DNA of 26,266 nt from JAXGMQ01 sp964613055. GTDB taxonomy: Bacteria > Caldisericota > Caldisericia > JAAYUI01. This document shows positions 1 to 9,335 of the stretch, one piece after another (within the stretch, counting starts at the first letter, position 1; the number at the start of each line of letters is the position of its first letter). The notes under the pieces were generated by a model. The model saw only the letters and a list, made by a program, of their open reading frames with translations, did no database searches and was not told the origin of the DNA. The DNA lies in the NCBI GenBank assembly GCA_964613055.1, contig CAZTGD010000027.1:1-26266 (forward strand), written 5' to 3'. Position numbers and translations under genes: made by a program.

Positions 1-1730
1 GGTGGTGTCTGGTACCAGCCATTACAGCCGTCTGGATCGTCAGGGTCCTTGAAGGTTAAGGTGGTTTCAAGGGGAGCGTAATCTATTATGAATGGTTCAG
101 AGTGGATGTAATTCTCCTCGCAAGGGCACACTATCCCTAGGCAGTATTCCTTGGCGTATTTGGTATTGATTATGCCGACATCAATCGGAAAAATAAATTG
201 GGTTTCTTCAAACCCCCAAATGGACTCAGATAATCTGAGGTTGATAATATTGTCCTCCACATTGACGCTAACCACTTCATTGCCCTCTACCTCTATCTTT
301 GAAACATCAATGATATTTGGTATAATGGTGTCTTTCGGGAATACAATTCCAATAGTTTCTCCAGCTTCAATCTCACATGCGTCAGTCGTGTGCATTATAA
401 AACTGTATGATGATGGCATGGTCGCTCTGTAGTCGCTTAGTTTTACATTTGTAATATATGCCGCATCATAAACAGCTCCTCTATCCTCAAAGGGCAGTGA
501 CTCAATCATGTCAGGCTCTGATGTTGTACCCACTTTCACTATTGTTCCCTCAGGGATTCCGTCAGGGAAAACTGATACCAGAAACTCCATTTCAACATGT
601 TCAAGACTGTCAACATCGACTTTTGAGAACAGGGAGAGGATATTATTCTCAATCCTGATGAGTTTAGCAGGAAGTCCATTTATTTTTATCCAGCGTTTCT
701 TTGTTGCTTTTTCATCAATCATGATATCCTCTGGAAACTGTATATTGATGAGTGAAATACCAGCATCCAGTGCGCCACCCTCACCAAGATTGAATTCAAT
801 GTAGTACCTGTCATCGCTGTCTGGTGTGTATCTCCTCTTGAAAAAAACCGGTTGAGTTATGTTCGAACATGGCAGAACAAAGGCGTCTGATTCAACGGGT
901 GTTGGTTCGTTTCCATGGGCAATCATAAGTTTATATCTACCTGGAGTAGCTGGTGAAATTATTCTAGCTGTTTCTGTGATTGTTAAATCCATTGGATTAT
1001 AACCTTGTCTCCAGACTTCAACGTGTACTGGTGAGTTGAATTCTAAGGAGCTTTCGTCATTGGTTTGAACAAGCTTTACATATCCACCGCCGCAGGGATC
1101 ATATCCAAAACCAATTGAATGGTATTCTAATCCAAGCACTATTTTTCTATCCGACCTGTCGTGTGGCAATGCCGGCATCACCGTCCCCATTATCCAGCAA
1201 CCCAACCCAGATGGGTCTTCAACGAGTCTACACGGTTGACCATTATTACAGAGCTCAGTACAGTTAAAGAAATCAGTATCTAAATCATGTTCCTCCAACA
1301 CCTCATAAAGCTTCCCAACCCTCTCCTCTTCTGGATTGTCATACTTCTCGAAGTACTTCTCATTAGGAACAAACCTTGGACTCTCATCATATCCCTTTAT
1401 CACAAACTCCTCACCGCACACATCATCCCAGTCGTCAGAAGCCTCTTGTGTGGGAAACCACACCTTCACCCAATCATGTGTATGAATATCTTCATTAACA
1501 CGCATGTATATCTTGAAAGCCGTTGGAGTGTTTGCCCTAGCATGACCCAACCTCTCCCCCGTGATATTCAACTCCACATGCACAGGACCCAACACAGCCT
1601 GAACACTTCCCAACCCAAACACAATACACACCACAACAGTCAACAGAAATGATACAGCCACCCTATACGCATACAAGCTAGACCTACACTTACTCTCATA
1701 CTTATGATTACCCTTATACCTATACAACAC
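1..1730 (-). CDS. Large secreted protein, N-terminal part (3' end outside window)
   Basis: The minus-strand frame is open from about 1736 down to the window edge, roughly 576 codons, and has no stop in the window. The N-terminus has a long basic n-region, then a hydrophobic stretch (VAVSFLLTVVVCIVFGLG) ending in SVQA, so it is a probable exported protein. A GTG at 1730 lies five bases after a GGAAGGGGG Shine-Dalgarno; TTG 1727 or GTG 1736 are alternatives. The body is rich in beta-strand-like segments. It includes a stretch with EVWRQGYNP and ISPATPGRYKL that resembles repeated segments I recall from surface proteins carrying copper-amine-oxidase-like domains. No catalytic motif is visible. 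It lies downstream of another giant secreted protein on the same strand, separated by two terminators, so it is probably transcribed on its own. Function unknown. Confidence 0.8.
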   Translation of the reverse strand, partial: MLYRYKGNHKYESKCRSSLYAYRVAVSFLLTVVVCIVFGLGSVQAVLGPVHVELNITGERLGHARANTPTAFKIYMRVNEDIHTHDWVKVWFPTQEASDDWDDVCGEEFVIKGYDESPRFVPNEKYFEKYDNPEEERVGKLYEVLEEHDLDTDFFNCTELCNNGQPCRLVEDPSGLGCWIMGTVMPALPHDRSDRKIVLGLEYHSIGFGYDPCGGGYVKLVQTNDESSLEFNSPVHVEVWRQGYNPMDLTITETARIISPATPGRYKLMIAHGNEPTPVESDAFVLPCSNITQPVFFKRRYTPDSDDRYYIEFNLGEGGALDAGISLINIQFPEDIMIDEKATKKRWIKINGLPAKLIRIENNILSLFSKVDVDSLEHVEMEFLVSVFPDGIPEGTIVKVGTTSEPDMIESLPFEDRGAVYDAAYITNVKLSDYRATMPSSYSFIMHTTDACEIEAGETIGIVFPKDTIIPNIIDVSKIEVEGNEVVSVNVEDNIINLRLSESIWGFEETQFIFPIDVGIINTKYAKEYCLGIVCPCEENYIHSEPFIIDYAPLETTLTFKDPDDPDGCNGWYQTP

Positions 1731-1790
1731 ACTCACCCCCTTCCATCTTTGCATCACCCTGAAATCAAAACAACCTTGTTTGCATACTCT

Positions 1791-1818
1791 ATTATCCATA
1801 GCTATGAAACACCAACAA
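1791..1818 (-). promoter_or_regulatory. Possible promoter of the partial secreted-protein gene
   Basis: On the minus strand, TTGTTG (1813-1818) and GATAAT (1791-1796) are separated by 16 bases and lie about 60 bases upstream of the GTG start. The match is moderate. Two terminators between this site and the preceding gene make a separate promoter likely. The leader also contains an AAACAA/TTGTTT inverted repeat of unknown meaning. Apart from this and the terminators, I see nothing in the roughly 300-base gap at 1737-2037. Confidence 0.35.
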
Positions 1819-1944
1819 CAACCAGCAGGTGATGCTGAGGTTAAAGACGACAAGAACAACACCCAAATACAATACGATGGTCACCAGTTGATCCATAAAC
1901 CAATAGCTATCGTCTTACATAAATATTCTCAATAAATACAAACA

Positions 1945-1968
1945 GGGGGGCCGTCTAAAAAGCCCCCC
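1945..1968 (-). terminator. Rho-independent terminator after the mosaic secreted protein
   Basis: A seven-base-pair all-GC stem (GGGGGGC at 1945-1951 with GCCCCCC at 1962-1968) has a ten-base loop. On the minus strand it is followed by the T-rich TGTTTGTATTTATT. It lies about 70 bases past the stop of the 1885-residue gene. Confidence 0.7.
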
Positions 1969-1998
1969 ATGTCACAAAACAGTTCTATGTTAAAACAA

Positions 1999-2019
1999 TC
2001 AATGCTATGAAAGCATTGA
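1999..2019 (-). terminator. First of two tandem terminators
   Basis: A perfect eight-base-pair stem (TCAATGCT at 1999-2006 with AGCATTGA at 2012-2019) has a five-base loop. On the minus strand it is followed by TTGTTTTAAC. It begins about 18 bases past the stop of the 1885-residue gene and is weaker than the GC-rich hairpin just beyond it. Confidence 0.5.
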
Positions 2020-2037
2020 GCTGACTATCTAATCACT

Positions 2038-5000
2038 CTACTTCTCTGATGGATACACCACCTCAATAGCGCTCTCCTCTGCTATCCAGTTTACATCAGC
2101 ACCCAGTGACTCACAGGCAAACCTGAGTGGGAGCATGGTGCGACCATTCACAATTGTTGGATAGAGGACAGTCTGACCATCGGCACCAATGATTGTCGTC
2201 TCTACACCATTTATCTTGGCAGTGGACACATTGTCCACCCAAAGCTGAAGGAACGTATTGCCCAGTGTGACGTCAACCCTTCTGTCAGCATCAATCCAAT
2301 CAACCGTTGCGCCCAACGCCTCAAACACAGCCCTGACTGGCATGTATGAGTTGCCAGCAAGCTCTGCAGGAAGAGGTGGTGACTTGGTTGTAGGCATGGG
2401 ATCAAGATCATCCGCCTGTTTGTTATTGATGACAAACTTGGGCTCATTGACCCAGAGTTTGAGTCTGATTCTAGCAACAGCGCCTTGCTGGTAGGTAATC
2501 TTATAAGCGCTTCTTCTACAGTTATTGTAGCTATCACAGGCAACTACGTCTATCTCGTTAAGACCATTTATGAGTGCGACATTCTTTTCGAAGTACCATC
2601 TCTTGTCGTAATCCTCTGCAAAAGGATCCTCTTTAATGGTGATTTCTTCACCGGCAATTGAGAGTTGGACGCCTTCATCGGTATAACCCATGAATGTGAT
2701 TTCTCTTTCACCCGTTGTCATCGAGTTGTCAAGATCTAGAAGATTCTCATTTGGTTTTATAACCGTTAATGCAGGTGGTTCTTCGTCAAGGTATACGACA
2801 ATGGTTATCGCATTTCCCTCACCAGTGAAATTTCTGGCGATTATAACTATGTTGTTATATCCAGGACTGAGATTGTATTGGGTCTCAAAGCTTCCATCAT
2901 CCCCTACGGTGTGTATCTTGCCATCAATGTATAATGTTACTTGAGAGAGTCCCTCTTCACTTTTGATCTTTCCCTTGATAAACATTGATGATTCGTTTGT
3001 TTCGATATCAGAGTAGTTATAATCCTGCTCTTCTCTTCTTCTTTTTGCCTCTTCTTCTGTAGGCCATGGTGCAACAACTTTCATTGGGTTACCAAGGTCT
3101 ATCTCAGGAGCTTCGGCGTTCTGCCTGATAGCCAGTGTAGCATCCTTTGAGATTACGATGATGCTGTTTCCTTCAGCATCAAACATGCTTATGTTCTCTA
3201 TTCCAATACGTATGTCATCTTTGCGAAGCTTGTCCCCTTTTGCTTTAAGAGTAAATGATATCACAGTGTTAATATCTCTATCTGCAAAAACAGCTGTCTG
3301 ATCCCTTCTGATGTTAATTGAGATACGACCTGGTGCATGTTCAGGTTCCCAGATCGGTTGTTCACCAGAACGAGTCATGAATTCACCAAGAGATATATGA
3401 GTAACATCGAGATATTGGTCATCGTAAACGAAGTCCATTCTGATGCTCTTTACTTGGAGACCACCCTTAACATTGACATCAACTTGTGTCTGCTTGCATA
3501 TCTCGTTGATAGCGCAGGACGTGATTATGTGTCGTTCGGGTAATAATTCAACATCGAGTTTCTTTGCCTTGGCTTTCATCTCAAAGGTTTTATCAAATGG
3601 TTCTCCTCTGATGTCTGATCCAGTTCCCTTTATTATTACTTTATAACCGTTCTCAATATACTTGAGGTCATTGCTTGCCTTAAGAGATACAATGCTTTCA
3701 AATGGTGGAACTCCATAAGCAGGGGTGAATGTAGCTGAAAGATACTCTGAAGATCCTTCAGACAGTGAAAGGTTTACGGGGTTGTCATACTCGTTAATAG
3801 AATTAATTGATATTTTGAATTCAGCTGTTTGTCCAGGGGCTACATCAACTACTGCCTTGCCAAAAGTTTTCATCTCAAATGAGGGTGGTTTGGCTGGTTC
3901 GACAATCATATCCATGCTGAATTGATTGTTATCGCCAGAGGAGAGTTCCGATACAGATATTATGTACTTGCTCTCGGTTCCCTCAATGCTTTCTGGTGGA
4001 ATGTCCATGGAAACTTCGATAAGGCTAGATTGCATTGGGTAGAGTTTTATGGTCCTGCCGTTTGTTGCGGGAACAGAATCAATCATGATGACACTTTCCC
4101 ATTCCTCACCAGAGATGTGATCCATATCGAGCTTGAAGTCCATTGGGATGTTACCAAGGTTAGTGAGTACGTATGACTGCACAGGTCTTGCACCAGCTTG
4201 GACACTCATATCTGTTTCTATTTGAGTGAAGCTGTATTTTCTGTGAAGGGGTTGCTTAAGATCACACATTGTTGACTGAAGGATTTCTTTAGTGGTGTTA
4301 TCCTGGATCCAGGCTACAAGGAAGCAATTTTTGTAGAGTGTGGTCCAGTCAAAATCTGTACCTGCTGTTGGAAGCTTGAATGTCATGTCGTAGTGAGTCA
4401 CACCGAGTGGTAACTCTATCGGATCTCCAAGATGCCCCCTGTCTGGAGATGGTTCGCTACCAAGGTGATGAAGCATCTTCATTACTGTGAGTGAATGCTC
4501 TTCCTCACCATTGACTGCTGAAAATTCGACGTTGTTCTCAACTAAAACAAAATACACACTCAAATTGCGATAGTTGCTAATATCCTGGAGAGTATTTATC
4601 TCCAGATATGCATCACCCGTAGTTTCACCTATTTCACCTTGAAGGAAGAGGTTTAGAGGAGAGGGCTGACCTAGATGGTCTTCAAGTCGCTGAAGGAATC
4701 TCCAATAGCTATAGGAACTACCGGACATCTTTCTGTCTTCAAGCCTGTCTGGTGGTGGATCTTGTCTCTCGAATGGTCCGTCTCCCTCAGAGAAATTGGC
4801 AATACCGTTGAACAGCGTTGTTGGCAAACCTTCCTGGGTGTACCAATGGTACCTGTGGTTATGCTCTATCTGGGTCATACCGGAGTTGTCATTTGGTGCA
4901 TCTGCATAATAAGCTATTGGAATAACCCTCGAATAACCGTATTCGTTTGCCAATCGGTATTGAGCTTCTCTGTGGAATGGGCAGTACTGACACCAGACAG

Positions 5001-7695
5001 CTGTAAATGTCTCAGTGAGTACTGTTCTTGGAACATGACCATCTAAGTCTAGATGAGATGGGTTAACCAGAAGAGTGATAGTGAAATTTAGTGTTTTGTT
5101 CTCAGCTTTAGCTGATTCCATCTTGATATCTATTTCGTATATACCGGGTTTCAGCTCCCCCCTTGGTTTGAATACTATTGTTGATTTCTTACCATCTCTG
5201 AATCTTATCGTGCTTGGTTCAAATGATATGTTGAGAGCTGATAATGCAAACCCTGAGCAGTCCACATTCTTAACGTTTCTATGAGGATGTGTGCTTCCAC
5301 CTTCTCCGCTACCGTTCGGAACCATACACCTTTTTCTGGGCAAAGAATAGCTGAGATTGACATTCCCATCAAAACCATTCTGTGGTTCAAGCTCAATCTC
5401 CATACTACTTGATGAGCCATTGTGCATCTTTACAAAGAGATTGGTATTTGGATTTACTGTGAATCCATAGCTGTCAGAAACGACAACCTTAACTGGAATC
5501 TCTGTAGGATTGCCATTCTTGTCTTTGTTTGTCTTTATGATCAGCGTTGCTTCCAGTGTTGTGCCTGATGCCATACCATTTGTATCAACCTTTACGTTGA
5601 CCATCACATTGTCGCCAACAAAATTCTTTGGTTCTACAGAGACAAATGGCACATCCTGATCAATTGAAATGCTACCACTTAACATAGCGCCAGACCAATT
5701 GCGAATCTCAATTCTCTTCTGACTGCTCTTACCAACGCTCATTACTCCGAAATCAAGAATACTCGGTGAGACTGTATAGTATGTGTTGATATCATTTTGA
5801 TGAGTAAACATGGCTTCATCAACTCGGGGATATCTGAACACAATATTGTATGGTGTAATCTGAAGTCTGTGGTTCATTGTGTCGGCAACAATAATACCCT
5901 GACTGCCACAGGCTATGGCCTGAGGATTCATATAGAAACCTTTAGCTTCTTTATACTCTATTCCCAACTGAAGTGCGTTTTCCCATCCAGCATTTGAAAA
6001 GAAAATCGCTCTGTTTGGACCACCTGTGACGCCGTAGTCCCATGTCCTGTATGAGTCATCATCAAAAACTACAAAACGATCATTATAGGTGTCTGCGGCA
6101 TATATCATTCCAGACTCTCCATATGCGCAACCTGATGGGAAGAAAAGCATACCCTGACCCCTGCCTTTGTAACCATACTCAGTAATATAATTCCCTTCTG
6201 TGTCGAACTCTTGAAGTCTACAATTTGCTGAGTCTGCAACCAGTATTTTTCTACCGTCTGTTGTGATGCCTTTTGGAAGGTTTAATTCACCGTGACCTGA
6301 GCCTGCACCGCCAAACTGTGCTAGGAATTCACCACTCGTTGAAAAAACCTGGATAAGGTGATTGCCAGTATCAGATACAAAGATCTTTCCAAGTGATGAT
6401 GCAATGGTAACATCGGTTGGGCTGTTGAGTTTCCCATTACCACTTCCCTTTGAGCCTATATTTTTCTCATGTTTTCCGTTCGAGTTGAACACCTTGACAC
6501 AGTGGTTACCCTTATCGGCAACATAAATATTACCGAAGCTATCATAGTCAACTCCGGTAGGTTCTAGCAACTCCTTTGTTCCTGCCCCCCTCTTTCCGAA
6601 TTCTGACACAAATGAATCATTTTCAAATAAAAGGACCTTGCATCTATTTGGATCACTAACGACATACTTGTTATCAACAACGGCAATATCTGTTGGCAAA
6701 CCAAACGTGCCTTTTGCCAAGTCATCATCACCAGGCATTGATTCAACAAAAATTCCGTCCTTTTTAAAGACATCTACTCGGTTGTTATTAGCAGAACTTA
6801 CATATACCTTATCATCTAAAATAGCAACACCGATAGGAGAATTTAACTGACCTCGACCGGTCCCCGCTGAACCAAAAGTATCAATTGGAGTGCCATCAGT
6901 GGCAAATACATTAACCTTATTACTTTTTGGATCTGTTATATAAATTCTACCGTCATCGATTGCTATTCCAAAAGGATAGTCTCCTCCAGAGAATGATGAT
7001 ACGAATGTGCCATCTGCGTTAAAACATAGAACCTTTCCAATAATTGGTTCGGTAACAAAGATTTTGTCTTCTGCAACAGCGATACCGGTTGGTTTGTTGA
7101 ATGTATAATTTTCTCCATCAGTTGCTGGGATAGTAAGCGATAGTTGATCCTTTAGATCAATGGCAATAATGTTTTTTGCGCCAGTGTTGGCAATGTATAT
7201 CAAACCCTTATAAGCAGAGATATCACTTGGGTTGACCATGTATGATTTACCCGTGTTTGGGTTTATGGCTCGGAGCTCATCTTCAAATTCATCGTCTGGT
7301 CTGTTTGCTCTTACAAGTATCTTCCCGTAAAAACTATCCAACCAGTATATTTTCTTCTGGAAACATGTTATACCGCCAGGACTAGACATCAGATGTTCAT
7401 GGCTACCATAGAGACCAAATGAAAACTGTGCCTCTCCAGTGTTTAGAATAGCTTGAACTCGCGCGTTTAAACTATCGACAACATAAAGCCTATTGCTTTC
7501 TTGAGCCAGCCAGGTTGGTCTAGCATATGTGCCAATGGGGCATTCATTTCCGACAATTCTGATTCCAAAATCCGATGGTCTTCTATCCTCGGGTTCATTT
7601 GCATCAGCGGTGCTATTGACTGAGATGACCGTAAACATCAACAGGATTCCGAGTGTTACTGACAGTACTTTTCTTATGAAACTTGCAGATTCCAT
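2038..7695 (-). CDS. Giant secreted mosaic protein: NHL propeller, Omp28-like thioredoxin fold, cohesin-like and copper-amine-oxidase-N-like domains
   Basis: 1885 residues starting at ATG 7695, with AAGGGGG five bases upstream. Residues 1-32 are a signal peptide. Residues about 45-620 hold repeated NHL-type units (motifs like GNIYVADKGNHCVKVF, KIFVSDTGNHLIQVF) forming one or more beta-propellers. Residues about 640-740 look like an ASH/Ig-like domain and about 745-880 are more Ig-like sequence. Residues about 885-1150 resemble the Omp28 thioredoxin-like family, with a CQYC motif at 902-905 preceded by TAVW. Two further beta-sandwich segments follow (about 1155-1380). A cohesin-like domain spans about 1400-1525 and two Ig-like segments about 1570-1735. 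Two copper-amine-oxidase-N-like units (SYMPVRAVFEALG, TMLPLRFACESLG) end the protein. There is no sortase motif or C-terminal membrane helix. Likely an extracellular or envelope-attached binding protein with a possible redox module; substrate unknown. Confidence 0.85.
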   Translation of the reverse strand: MESASFIRKVLSVTLGILLMFTVISVNSTADANEPEDRRPSDFGIRIVGNECPIGTYARPTWLAQESNRLYVVDSLNARVQAILNTGEAQFSFGLYGSHEHLMSSPGGITCFQKKIYWLDSFYGKILVRANRPDDEFEDELRAINPNTGKSYMVNPSDISAYKGLIYIANTGAKNIIAIDLKDQLSLTIPATDGENYTFNKPTGIAVAEDKIFVTEPIIGKVLCFNADGTFVSSFSGGDYPFGIAIDDGRIYITDPKSNKVNVFATDGTPIDTFGSAGTGRGQLNSPIGVAILDDKVYVSSANNNRVDVFKKDGIFVESMPGDDDLAKGTFGLPTDIAVVDNKYVVSDPNRCKVLLFENDSFVSEFGKRGAGTKELLEPTGVDYDSFGNIYVADKGNHCVKVFNSNGKHEKNIGSKGSGNGKLNSPTDVTIASSLGKIFVSDTGNHLIQVFSTSGEFLAQFGGAGSGHGELNLPKGITTDGRKILVADSANCRLQEFDTEGNYITEYGYKGRGQGMLFFPSGCAYGESGMIYAADTYNDRFVVFDDDSYRTWDYGVTGGPNRAIFFSNAGWENALQLGIEYKEAKGFYMNPQAIACGSQGIIVADTMNHRLQITPYNIVFRYPRVDEAMFTHQNDINTYYTVSPSILDFGVMSVGKSSQKRIEIRNWSGAMLSGSISIDQDVPFVSVEPKNFVGDNVMVNVKVDTNGMASGTTLEATLIIKTNKDKNGNPTEIPVKVVVSDSYGFTVNPNTNLFVKMHNGSSSSMEIELEPQNGFDGNVNLSYSLPRKRCMVPNGSGEGGSTHPHRNVKNVDCSGFALSALNISFEPSTIRFRDGKKSTIVFKPRGELKPGIYEIDIKMESAKAENKTLNFTITLLVNPSHLDLDGHVPRTVLTETFTAVWCQYCPFHREAQYRLANEYGYSRVIPIAYYADAPNDNSGMTQIEHNHRYHWYTQEGLPTTLFNGIANFSEGDGPFERQDPPPDRLEDRKMSGSSYSYWRFLQRLEDHLGQPSPLNLFLQGEIGETTGDAYLEINTLQDISNYRNLSVYFVLVENNVEFSAVNGEEEHSLTVMKMLHHLGSEPSPDRGHLGDPIELPLGVTHYDMTFKLPTAGTDFDWTTLYKNCFLVAWIQDNTTKEILQSTMCDLKQPLHRKYSFTQIETDMSVQAGARPVQSYVLTNLGNIPMDFKLDMDHISGEEWESVIMIDSVPATNGRTIKLYPMQSSLIEVSMDIPPESIEGTESKYIISVSELSSGDNNQFSMDMIVEPAKPPSFEMKTFGKAVVDVAPGQTAEFKISINSINEYDNPVNLSLSEGSSEYLSATFTPAYGVPPFESIVSLKASNDLKYIENGYKVIIKGTGSDIRGEPFDKTFEMKAKAKKLDVELLPERHIITSCAINEICKQTQVDVNVKGGLQVKSIRMDFVYDDQYLDVTHISLGEFMTRSGEQPIWEPEHAPGRISINIRRDQTAVFADRDINTVISFTLKAKGDKLRKDDIRIGIENISMFDAEGNSIIVISKDATLAIRQNAEAPEIDLGNPMKVVAPWPTEEEAKRRREEQDYNYSDIETNESSMFIKGKIKSEEGLSQVTLYIDGKIHTVGDDGSFETQYNLSPGYNNIVIIARNFTGEGNAITIVVYLDEEPPALTVIKPNENLLDLDNSMTTGEREITFMGYTDEGVQLSIAGEEITIKEDPFAEDYDKRWYFEKNVALINGLNEIDVVACDSYNNCRRSAYKITYQQGAVARIRLKLWVNEPKFVINNKQADDLDPMPTTKSPPLPAELAGNSYMPVRAVFEALGATVDWIDADRRVDVTLGNTFLQLWVDNVSTAKINGVETTIIGADGQTVLYPTIVNGRTMLPLRFACESLGADVNWIAEESAIEVVYPSEK

Positions 7696-7730
7696 GCAAG
7701 CCCCCTTCCTTCAACCTAGATTGCTAACGA

Positions 7731-7758
7731 ATTATATATTTCAGTGCGTTAAACACAA
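7731..7758 (-). promoter_or_regulatory. Promoter of the mosaic secreted-protein gene
   Basis: On the minus strand a perfect TATAAT (7731-7736) lies 16 bases downstream of TTGTGT (7753-7758). The expected transcript start is about 30 bases before the ATG and leaves room for the AAGGGGG ribosome site. Confidence 0.5.
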
Positions 7759-7872
7759 CAAGAAACAGAGAATGTCCGGATTAAGGTATGGCTAACACAT
7801 TAGTCCTCTTTCCTACATTGTCAGAATTCATCAGCTATAACGTAAATACATTGAATATAAGTAACTCATAGA

Positions 7873-8169
7873 TTATTTATTATATCTGCAGGGGAAAGAG
7901 TCGCAATCCAAACAGGTGGATATTTCTTTCTTACTAACACATTTTCTTATCTTACAACTTTGACAGTATCTCAATAAAACACCATCGGTTGATTTACAAC
8001 CGTTACACATTATACCAGTTGACGAAAGAGCAGGTTGACCTGAATGAGACCACTTGTATGCTACTTGCTTTCTCTCATCTTCTGTTGATGCGTTGAATAC
8101 ATCACATACTCTACAATTAAAACCACAACAAATGATAAGTGGAGAGTTAGTTATTTCTGAACCTTTCAA
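7873..8169 (-). CDS. Cysteine-rich DUF3795-type protein
   Basis: 98 residues from a TTG start at 8169; no ATG or GTG is available upstream of the conserved region. The protein follows the DUF3795 pattern as I know it: an N-terminal CCGFNCRVCDVF block (Cys 15, 16, 19, 22), a central CNGC pair, then CQSCKIRKC and CLDCDSFPC. This suggests a small metal-binding (iron-sulfur or zinc) cytosolic protein; the family has no established function. It overlaps the upstream DUF3795 gene by 23 bases, which suggests translational coupling. The start codon is uncertain because the Shine-Dalgarno is weak. No clear terminator follows. Confidence 0.7.
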   Translation of the reverse strand: MKGSEITNSPLIICCGFNCRVCDVFNASTEDERKQVAYKWSHSGQPALSSTGIMCNGCKSTDGVLLRYCQSCKIRKCVSKKEISTCLDCDSFPCRYNK

Positions 8170-8491
8170 GATTGCCTTTTGCTTCTTGAGGTAAATATTT
8201 CATAAAACCATCAAGGAGTTCACATGAGTAGTTCTCACAATCAGCACATATTGACACACCCTTATCTATTCCACAGGCGCGAACTTCGCATTCAGAGCAG
8301 TGTTTTACCTTAGGTTCTCCGTTTTCCATGCATCCGACACAATTGATATCATCGGGGATTATGTCACTCTTATACCATTCAGACCATTGCTTAGCAGTTT
8401 TCACTCTTAGTTCTTAGTCGTTTATTTTACAAGCGATAAATGCCGGGCAGTTTGAGCATTCAAGACTACAAACACCGAATACAATTTTCAT
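8147..8491 (-). pseudogene. DUF3795-type protein interrupted by an in-frame TAA
   Basis: A strong ribosome site (GGAGGT, 8497-8502) sits five bases before ATG 8491. It opens a frame encoding the usual DUF3795 N-terminus, with cysteines in VCSLECSNCPAF. Codon 26 is TAA (8414-8416). The same frame then continues without a shift (ELRVKTAKQWSEWY..., CVGC, CSECEVRAC, CADCENYSC) to the stop at 8147. The whole is 114 sense codons, a normal family length. The downstream part could be translated alone from GTG 8404 (85 residues), but it would lack the first cysteine cluster and has a poor ribosome site. The simplest reading is a recent nonsense mutation (a single change from AAA, GAA or CAA) or a base error. 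The neighbouring overlapping DUF3795 gene is intact. Confidence 0.75.
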
Positions 8492-8543
8492 TTCATACCT
8501 CCAATAGTTGCTTCAGTGTATCGCGTTATACGAAATTGTTTTT

Positions 8544-8571
8544 TTGACAACATCAAATCATCGAGTATAAA
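8544..8571 (+). promoter_or_regulatory. Leaderless promoter of the phosphoglucose isomerase gene
   Basis: A perfect TTGACA (8544-8549) and a TATAAA (8566-8571) are separated by 16 bases. The ATG begins only six bases after the -10 box, where transcription would normally start. No Shine-Dalgarno is present, as expected for a leaderless message. Confidence 0.65.
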
Positions 8572-8577
8572 TTTAGT

Positions 8578-9324
8578 ATGAATCTATCAGAAATAGCAGG
8601 TATAACATTAACACTTAATGCAGACGGCACTGTTTCTTTCCCCGATACAACAGAGCAGATAGAGACCCAAATTAGATTTTTTTCTGATGCCAGCAGATAC
8701 TATACATTTGGTTCTGCTGAAGCATCAAAGATTCTGTATAGAATTTACCGTGACGTTTGTAATGAAAATGATAGAAAACTCATTGAACAGCACGATTTGA
8801 GGTATGATGTCGTTTCCATATCACCAGGGAAGATAGGTGCTGAGTTCATCAAAACAAATGGTCATTATCACCCAAGAGCAGAAGATGATGAACCGTACCC
8901 AGAGATTTACGAAGTTCTTCATGGATCAACAACGCTTCTACTGCAAGATGAACATCTAGCAGATGCCATTGCTATTGAGGCTGGAGTGGGAGCTCAGATA
9001 CTCATTCCACCAGGTTATGGTCATATAACCATCAATACTTCAGATGAACAACTAGTTTTCTGCAATGTCATATCAAGGAATTTCACATCGATATACAGTA
9101 TGATTAAGCGTTTGAATGGAGGCGTTTATTATCTGATTGAAGAGGATACACAAAAAAAATGGGTAAAGAATCCAGATTACTCTAAATATCCTGTACTTAA
9201 GCATTGTGAACCTGGGCAATTGCCAATTATTATAGGATTAAATGGACCCCTTTACACAAACCTGGTTGAAGATCCATACAGATTCTCATGCCTAAATAAT
9301 CCAAGGTTGTGTCCAGCATACTAG
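8578..9324 (+). CDS. pgi: Cupin-type glucose-6-phosphate isomerase
   Basis: 248 residues. Interconverts glucose 6-phosphate and fructose 6-phosphate by the metal-dependent cupin fold best known from archaea, unrelated to the common bacterial isomerase. The signature is clear: GHYHPRAEDDEPYPEIYEVLHG, with probable metal ligands His96, His98 and Glu109, and the second cupin motif PPGYGH giving His149. Length is a little above the roughly 190 residues of the archaeal enzyme, with extra sequence at both ends, including a cysteine-containing C-terminus. It stands alone, divergent from the DUF3795 pair and ending 11 bases from a convergent gene. The ATG at 8578 is placed by the promoter, since there is no ribosome site. 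It would feed glycolysis or gluconeogenesis in the cytosol. Confidence 0.85.
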   Translation: MNLSEIAGITLTLNADGTVSFPDTTEQIETQIRFFSDASRYYTFGSAEASKILYRIYRDVCNENDRKLIEQHDLRYDVVSISPGKIGAEFIKTNGHYHPRAEDDEPYPEIYEVLHGSTTLLLQDEHLADAIAIEAGVGAQILIPPGYGHITINTSDEQLVFCNVISRNFTSIYSMIKRLNGGVYYLIEEDTQKKWVKNPDYSKYPVLKHCEPGQLPIIIGLNGPLYTNLVEDPYRFSCLNNPRLCPAY

Positions 9325-9335
9325 GTTTTTTAAAT

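Noticed and set aside
151..1652. Several plus-strand open frames of 60-120 codons
   Set aside because: They run opposite a continuous minus-strand frame with a signal peptide and protein-like composition, and lack ribosome sites.
1741..1790. Possible cyclic-di-GMP riboswitch in the leader of the partial secreted gene (GCAAAC and ATGCAAAG elements)
   Set aside because: The needed stems do not pair and the elements run into the ribosome site; resemblance is only to short loop sequences.
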